DNA from: an uncultured Treponema sp.
Lineage (GTDB): Bacteria > Spirochaetota > Spirochaetia > Treponematales > Treponemataceae
NCBI GenBank assembly: GCA_946410085.1
Contig: CAMJZA010000003.1
Span: 1 to 64,000 of the forward strand
DNA: 64,000 nt
Reading direction: 5' to 3'
Below, one piece after another: positions 59,779-64,000 of the stretch. How positions within the stretch are numbered: the first letter of the stretch is position 1; each line of letters begins with the position of its first letter. A program made the position numbers and the translations under genes. The notes below the pieces were generated by a model. The model searched no databases. It was not told where the DNA came from and saw only the letters and a list, made by a program, of their open reading frames with translations.

Positions 59779-61356
59779 ATGACTGACGCAGAGATTAAGA
59801 CGCTGATAAAGAACCTGCACCCGCTTGAAACCAAGGTGCTGCTGAACTATACCGAAAACGACGAGCTGACCGGCGAGAAGCTCCAGAAAGAACTTTCCTA
59901 CAAGGAAGGCCACTGCAACCAGGCCTTCAGCTGGCTGTCCGGCAAGAAGCTGCTCAAGGAGACCGGCAGGACCGCCCACACCTACTACGAACTGACCGAC
60001 TACGGCCGCGCTATCGCCAAAAACGGCAGCGCGGAAGAGCGGATTATCTCCTGCCTGAAAGACGGCGGTCCCAAGAGCCTGCCCGAGATTGCTTCCGCAC
60101 TGGGACTTGAGAACAAGGACGTCGGATCTGCGTTCGGCCCCCTCAGCAAGGAAGGCGTGCTCCGCATGACCGCCGACAAGAAGGCCGAATACACCGGGGC
60201 CGCTGTCCCGGAGCGGATAGCCCGTGCCAAGGCCCTCATCGCAAAGGCCGAGAAGTCGCAGGCGGGCGGGCTTGACGGCGCGCTCGATGCCGCATCGCTT
60301 TCCAAGGAGGAGCTTGCCGACATCTCCACGATGACCAAGAAGCGCGGGGTCAGCGACACGGCTTTCAAGACCGTCGAGCGCGAGACCGTGACCTACCGCC
60401 TGCTCCCCGATGCCGCCGCCGTCAGCAGGGCGCTCAAGGAAGCCGGAGTCACCGGCGAGGAAATCGGAGCGATTACCGGCGCGATGCTCTCATCCGGCGA
60501 CTGGAAGAAGGGCACCTTCCGCGCCTACAACATCTCTGTCCCGCCCGCCCGCATCATACCGGGCCGCACGAACCCCTATGTGGACTTCCTTGAATCCGTC
60601 AAGGACAAGATGTGCTCGCTGGGGTTCGAGGAGTTCGACGGGCCGCTCGTCGAGACCGAGTTCTGGAACGGCGACGCGCTCTTCATGCCCCAGTTCCACG
60701 CCGCCCGCGACATCCACGACGTGTACCGCATCAAGACCCCGACCCACGCCAAGTCCATCGAAGAGCCTTATCTTTCCGCAGTCCGCGCCGTCCATGAGAA
60801 CGGCGGCAGCACCGGCAGCCGGGGCTGGAACTACAAGTTCGACACGGAGTTCACCCGCCGCCTCATCATGCGCAGCCAGGGCACGGTGCTTTCCGCCCAC
60901 CAGCTGCACAAGGCCAAGGTGCCGGGCAAGTACTTCGGCATTGCCCGCTGCTTCCGCTACGACAAGGTAGACGCGACCCACCTGAGCGACTTCTACCAGA
61001 CCGAAGGCATCGTCCTGGGCGAGGACGTGAACCTTCGCACGCTGCTGGGAATCCTGCGCATGTTCGCCGTCGAAATCGCGGGGGCGAGCGAGGTCAAGTA
61101 CGTGCCGGGCTACTTCCCTTTCACCGAGCCTTCGATCGAAGTGCACATCAAGCACCCCAAGCTGGGCTGGTTCGAGCTCGGCGGTTCGGGCATCTTCCGC
61201 CCGGAAGTCACCGAGGCGATGGGCGTGCACGTCCCCGTCCTTGCCTGGGGCATCGGCATAGACCGCATGGCCCTGATGGCCCTGGGACTGAACGACCTGC
61301 GCGAGCTGTTCAGCGAGGACGTCGAGAAAGTCCGCCTCCGCAAGGCCAAGTTCTAG
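59779..61356 (+). CDS. pheS: Phenylalanyl-tRNA synthetase alpha subunit (archaeal/eukaryotic type)
   Basis: This 525-aa protein is longer than ordinary bacterial PheS (~330-350) and has N-terminal winged-helix DNA-binding-like domains (LKNLHPLETKVLLNYTENDE, then two further HTH-like units to ~180), as in archaeal, eukaryotic and spirochaetal enzymes. The catalytic core shows ETEFWNGDALFMPQFHAARD, RSQGTVLSAHQLHKAKVPGK, motif 2 CFRYDKVDATHLSDFYQTEG, and motif 3 AWGIGIDRMALMAL. It charges tRNA-Phe with a beta subunit, which is not adjacent here. Start at 59779 fits the promoter position. Confidence 0.95.
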   Translation: MTDAEIKTLIKNLHPLETKVLLNYTENDELTGEKLQKELSYKEGHCNQAFSWLSGKKLLKETGRTAHTYYELTDYGRAIAKNGSAEERIISCLKDGGPKSLPEIASALGLENKDVGSAFGPLSKEGVLRMTADKKAEYTGAAVPERIARAKALIAKAEKSQAGGLDGALDAASLSKEELADISTMTKKRGVSDTAFKTVERETVTYRLLPDAAAVSRALKEAGVTGEEIGAITGAMLSSGDWKKGTFRAYNISVPPARIIPGRTNPYVDFLESVKDKMCSLGFEEFDGPLVETEFWNGDALFMPQFHAARDIHDVYRIKTPTHAKSIEEPYLSAVRAVHENGGSTGSRGWNYKFDTEFTRRLIMRSQGTVLSAHQLHKAKVPGKYFGIARCFRYDKVDATHLSDFYQTEGIVLGEDVNLRTLLGILRMFAVEIAGASEVKYVPGYFPFTEPSIEVHIKHPKLGWFELGGSGIFRPEVTEAMGVHVPVLAWGIGIDRMALMALGLNDLRELFSEDVEKVRLRKAKF

Positions 61357-61375
61357 CCGGAAAACCGACCGCTGC

Positions 61376-61873
61376 ATGGAAATACGAAAGGCAACAAAGG
61401 AAGATCTGCCCGCCATACTGGCGCTGTATGAATATGCCCGTGCTTTTATGGCACGGAACGGCAATGCAAGCCAGTGGGGAACAACGAATCCGCCCCGAAC
61501 GCTCATTGAGAGCGACATAGCGGCCGGGAAAAGCTATGTCTGCATTGCGGAGGGGAAGATAGCGGCGGTGTTCTACTTTGCCGTCGAGTGCGAGCCGACC
61601 TACACCGTCATCTCCGGTTCCTGGCTGAACGATGCCCCCTACGGCGTCGTTCACCGGATTGCTTCGGACGGCAGTACGAAAGGGGCTGGAACGTTCTGCC
61701 TGCAGTGGGCGCTGGCGCAGTGCGGGAACATACGGATCGACACCCACCGCGACAACAGGCCCATGCAGAACCTGCTTGCAAAGCTCGGCTTTTCGTACTG
61801 CGGAACGATTACGATTGCGGACGGAACGGAACGCATTGCGTTCCAGAAGCAGACGGAGGGCAGGCATGCGTGA
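61376..61873 (+). CDS. GNAT-family N-acetyltransferase
   Basis: This 165-aa protein has the GNAT fold: MEIRKATKEDLPAILALYEY at the start, SYVCIAEGKIAAVFYFAVEC (beta strands), APYGVVHRIASDGSTKGAGT then FCLQWALAQ (the acetyl-CoA loop region in a Gly-poor form), and IRIDTHRDNRPMQNLLAKLG. It is 19 bp after pheS and overlaps the isochorismatase gene by 8 bp. The substrate, a small amine or tRNA-related compound, is unknown. Confidence 0.85.
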   Translation: MEIRKATKEDLPAILALYEYARAFMARNGNASQWGTTNPPRTLIESDIAAGKSYVCIAEGKIAAVFYFAVECEPTYTVISGSWLNDAPYGVVHRIASDGSTKGAGTFCLQWALAQCGNIRIDTHRDNRPMQNLLAKLGFSYCGTITIADGTERIAFQKQTEGRHA

Positions 61874-62414
61874 TGCGGTCCTGCTGGTAATTGATACCCA
61901 GAAGGGAATTACAGACGATCGGCTCTTTGCGTTTGACAGGCTCAGACAGAACATCATGGAACTGATTGCGCTGGCACGGAAGAGCGGCGTGGAGGTCGTG
62001 TTCGTGCAGCACGATGACGGGCCGGGCTCCGGCTTTTCCAAAGGAGACCGGGACTTCGAGATCTTCGATGACTTTGCGCCTGCCGAAGGCGAGAAGGTTT
62101 TCGTCAAGACCGTGAACAGCGCGCTCCATCCGTCGACGGGGCTTGCTGACTACCTGCGGGGAAAGGGGATAAAGACGATTGTAACGGTGGGATTGCAGAC
62201 CAATTACTGCGTTGATGCGACGATCCATACGGGATTCGACTGCGGGTTCGAGATGCTCGTGCCGGAGTACACGAACTCGACCTTTGACAACGTCTACATG
62301 GACAAGGAGTCCTGCTACCGCTATTACAACGAGTTCCTGTGGAACGGCAGGTTCTGCCGCTGCGTTTCAATGGATGAGGCACGGTCGGCAATCAGCGGCA
62401 GGATGGGAGAATAG
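61866..62414 (+). CDS. Isochorismatase-family cysteine hydrolase
   Basis: This 182-aa protein starts at MRDAVLLVIDTQKGITDDRL (61866), overlapping the GNAT gene by 8 bp. The triad is present: Asp in LLVIDTQKG, Lys in FVKTVNSALH, Cys in TNYCVDATIHTG. The C-terminal ~25 residues are typical. It is a different subfamily from the nicotinamidase-like gene at 15388. It is a member of a pheS-GNAT-hydrolase-TfoX run of genes. Confidence 0.85.
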   Translation: MRDAVLLVIDTQKGITDDRLFAFDRLRQNIMELIALARKSGVEVVFVQHDDGPGSGFSKGDRDFEIFDDFAPAEGEKVFVKTVNSALHPSTGLADYLRGKGIKTIVTVGLQTNYCVDATIHTGFDCGFEMLVPEYTNSTFDNVYMDKESCYRYYNEFLWNGRFCRCVSMDEARSAISGRMGE

Positions 62415-62415
62415 C

Positions 62416-62727
62416 ATGGCATCGACGAAAGAATACCTGGACTACATACTCGACCAGCTCTCGCTCTTGGACGGAATCACCCACCGGGCGATGATGGGAG
62501 AGTACATCCTGTATGTGAACGGAAAGATTTTCGGCGGGATATACGACGACCGCCTCCTCGTCAAGCCGACCAAATCCGCGCTGGCAAAAATGCCCGAGGC
62601 CCCGCACGAACTGCCTTACGAGGGGGCAAAGGAGATGCTGCTCGTGGAGGACGTGGACAACCGCGAGTTCCTGCGCGAACTTGTCACGGCGATGTACGAG
62701 GAATTACCGACCCCGAAGAAACGATAA
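62416..62727 (+). CDS. TfoX/Sxy N-terminal-domain protein
   Basis: This 103-aa protein matches the TfoX N-terminal domain (MASTKEYLDYILDQLSLLDG, then RAMMGEYILYVNGKIFGGIY and DDRLLVKPTKSA). It starts directly after the isochorismatase stop. In gammaproteobacteria the longer Sxy/TfoX activates competence genes; the short forms elsewhere are of unknown function. Confidence 0.9.
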   Translation: MASTKEYLDYILDQLSLLDGITHRAMMGEYILYVNGKIFGGIYDDRLLVKPTKSALAKMPEAPHELPYEGAKEMLLVEDVDNREFLRELVTAMYEELPTPKKR

Positions 62728-62751
62728 AGCCCCAGGCGGGCAGCCTGCCCG

Positions 62752-64000
62752 TCACGGCTGCTTCGTGCGCGTTTTGAAAGCAATTCCCTTTTCCGTAAGC
62801 CTGTATTTTTGGGTCGGACTTTTGGGGGAATCTGGCTGAGTCATTTCAATCAGACCTAATTCTATGGCAGGCTTTATATAATCACTGACCAAGGTAGGTC
62901 TATGCCTTAAATCAAGTTTTTCCAATATTTCTTTTGTGGATAGACCTGTTTCCTCTAAAACTCTTAATAACCGAATTACTTGTGGGGCTACTTGTTCGGT
63001 TACTTGTTCGGTTACTTGTTCGGTTACTTGTGTGGCTACAGGGACATTTTCTCCGGCAGCAGGAACATCGTCATCCAGAGGAATCGTTACCCTGAAAATA
63101 TCGCCGTCCATCATCGTGGGCTTTGCGCTGATTCCCGAATACATCGGAACATATTTGTAAAGGTTGCGTGTGCCAGAACCAAGCTCCTCAGCGAATCCGA
63201 TTTCCCGGAACACTTTCGCAATCATAGGATTCTTAGAGAGCGGACTCAAGTTTTCGAGCGTGATTTCATCGGGCATCTGAGCCTTATTTGCGTTTTCGGT
63301 GATAATCCTGTCTTTTTCGATTATAAAGCGGGGAATCAGGCTGCTTGAAAACTCACGGTGCATGAGCATATTCACGATGATTACACGGCAGATGTTGCTT
63401 GAAAGGCTTATTCTCTGCATATCGGGTGCGAGATAGAATTTGTCATTTCAAGCCAGGGATGATCTTTGTTCCGGTTCTGGATTCTCACCCGCACCTTCTT
63501 AAAGACATCATCCCTAAAGTCCTCAATCTTAAAGTTGAAGAACATTTTTCGTTCGGTAAAGATATTCTGTTTCCTGATATACAGCTGGACTATTGGGTCC
63601 GTGCCTTTCACGACGAAATCGCTGTCATCAATGCGGTCGTATATTTTCCCTTTTAGGGTATGCACCTGAGAGGAAGCACCGATGTATGCATGAATAATGA
63701 CTTTATCTTCTATCTTGACTTCTTCGACAGCGCATACGGTAGTGGGATTAAAAAGATTCTCGTTATTGAGGCAGTTGTTGAAATTGCGGATTAAATCTTT
63801 CACGCCTTTTCCGGGAGTCCGAGAATCGCCCCGTCATCCTCCACGCCAAGAAAAATATCACCGCCCCAGCGGTTCAAAAACGCGCAGACCGTCTCCAAGA
63901 CATCATGCTCAATATTGCCGCCGCAACGCTTGAATTCGCAGGTGAGGTTTTCTCAAAGTGCAATTTTATCCAATGCTTTCTGCGCTGTCATCGCGATTCT
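62752..64000 (-). pseudogene. Broken AlbA_2/Schlafen-type ATP-binding protein, continues off window end
   Basis: Read on the minus strand from the window edge, the AlbA_2 core is recognisable (ENLTCEFKRCGGNIEHDVLE then AFLNRWGGDIFLGVEDDG) but interrupted by an in-frame TGA just before it (IAL-stop-ENLT). A frame change occurs at PEKA/VKDLIRN near 63803, and another near 63410 where one frame ends in TNSISHPICRE and the next continues MQRISLSSNICRVIIVNM. The rest is an HATPase_c_4-like part (VFREIGFAEELGSGTRNLYK), the repeat linker, and a winged helix (STKEILEKLDLRHRPTLVSD). At least three lesions make it non-functional. It is AT-rich, as at the other window end. Confidence 0.8.
62978..63037 (-). 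repeat. 12-bp tandem repeat (5 units) encoding QVTE linker
   Basis: Units at 62978, 62990, 63002, 63014 and 63026. The three central ones are identical (plus strand ACTTGTTCGGTT), the outer two variant. They encode the run TQVTEQVTEQVTEQVAPQV on the minus strand. Confidence 0.9.

Overview
The window looks like a GC-rich chromosome segment of a treponeme or close relative in the Spirochaetes. This rests on family content: an archaeal/eukaryotic-type PheS (the form known in Treponema and Borrelia), CheX, three proteins of the HU-like plus DUF4469 type, many short exported proteins and lipoproteins, and C homopolymers near promoters. The genus is an inference; no rRNA, tRNA, CRISPR array or replication origin was recognised. 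Blocks of GC-rich backbone alternate with clearly AT-rich accessory blocks (about 1-1680, 2740-10680, 18860-21200 and 62750-64000). Composition was judged by eye, not computed.

Region 1 (1-13225) is an accessory island. It opens with a broken AlbA_2/Schlafen-type ATP-binding gene. Then comes the first of two nearly identical ~905 bp direct repeats (1679-2583 and 12320-13224). Each carries a structured leader and a gene for an HU-like/DUF4469 protein. Between the repeats lie a scrap of an isochorismatase gene, a compact AT-rich operon of four genes, a truncated OLD-type ATPase and an intact AlbA_2 gene. The four operon products are an 1164-aa protein with RNA-polymerase alpha-CTD-like repeats and a sigma-region-4-like HTH, a ParB-like protein, an SNF2-type helicase and a protein resembling abortive-infection C-terminal domains. 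I could not match this combination to a named defence system, and it is the best candidate here for an undescribed one.

Region 2 (13225-18856) is backbone-like: a creatininase-family hydrolase with a MerR regulator, a nicotinamidase-like hydrolase, and three overlapping genes (O-methyltransferase, ketosynthase-like, acyltransferase) that look like one end of an aryl-polyene-type cluster. It stops abruptly at AT-rich debris (18860-21700) holding an XRE regulator, an AAA/DUF4143 ATPase, an IS3 fragment and an antitoxin-like fragment. Region 3 (21834-28757) has a sodium:solute symporter, a methylase/specificity fusion with degenerate catalytic motifs, small exported or hypothetical genes, a frameshifted gene, a divergent DUF4469 protein and a 22-bp tandem array. 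Region 4 (28758-35735) has a LacI regulator, a MATE exporter behind paired dyads, a three-gene ABC exporter divergent from a LysR regulator, and a macro-domain protein.

Region 5 (35849-46140) holds secreted proteins (one a C-type lectin/BIG2 fusion), CheX, a lipoprotein, a methyltransferase and a surface-glycan cluster (GtrII-like protein and two glycosyltransferases). Region 6 (46141-62727) has a 23-bp tandem array, an Rpn-type nuclease, isocitrate dehydrogenase, membrane proteins with a YozG-like HTH/DUF2975 pair, two paralogous exported proteins, a FIST sensor with a hybrid histidine kinase, a DUF5718 protein, PheS, a GNAT acetyltransferase, an isochorismatase and a TfoX-like protein. The window ends in another broken AlbA_2 gene (62752-64000).

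Two window-wide themes stand out. Several genes have a good -10 box only 7-9 nt before the start codon, suggesting leaderless mRNAs. Many unrelated proteins also carry Gly/Ala/Pro/Thr-rich low-complexity inserts whose DNA shares words in both orientations.
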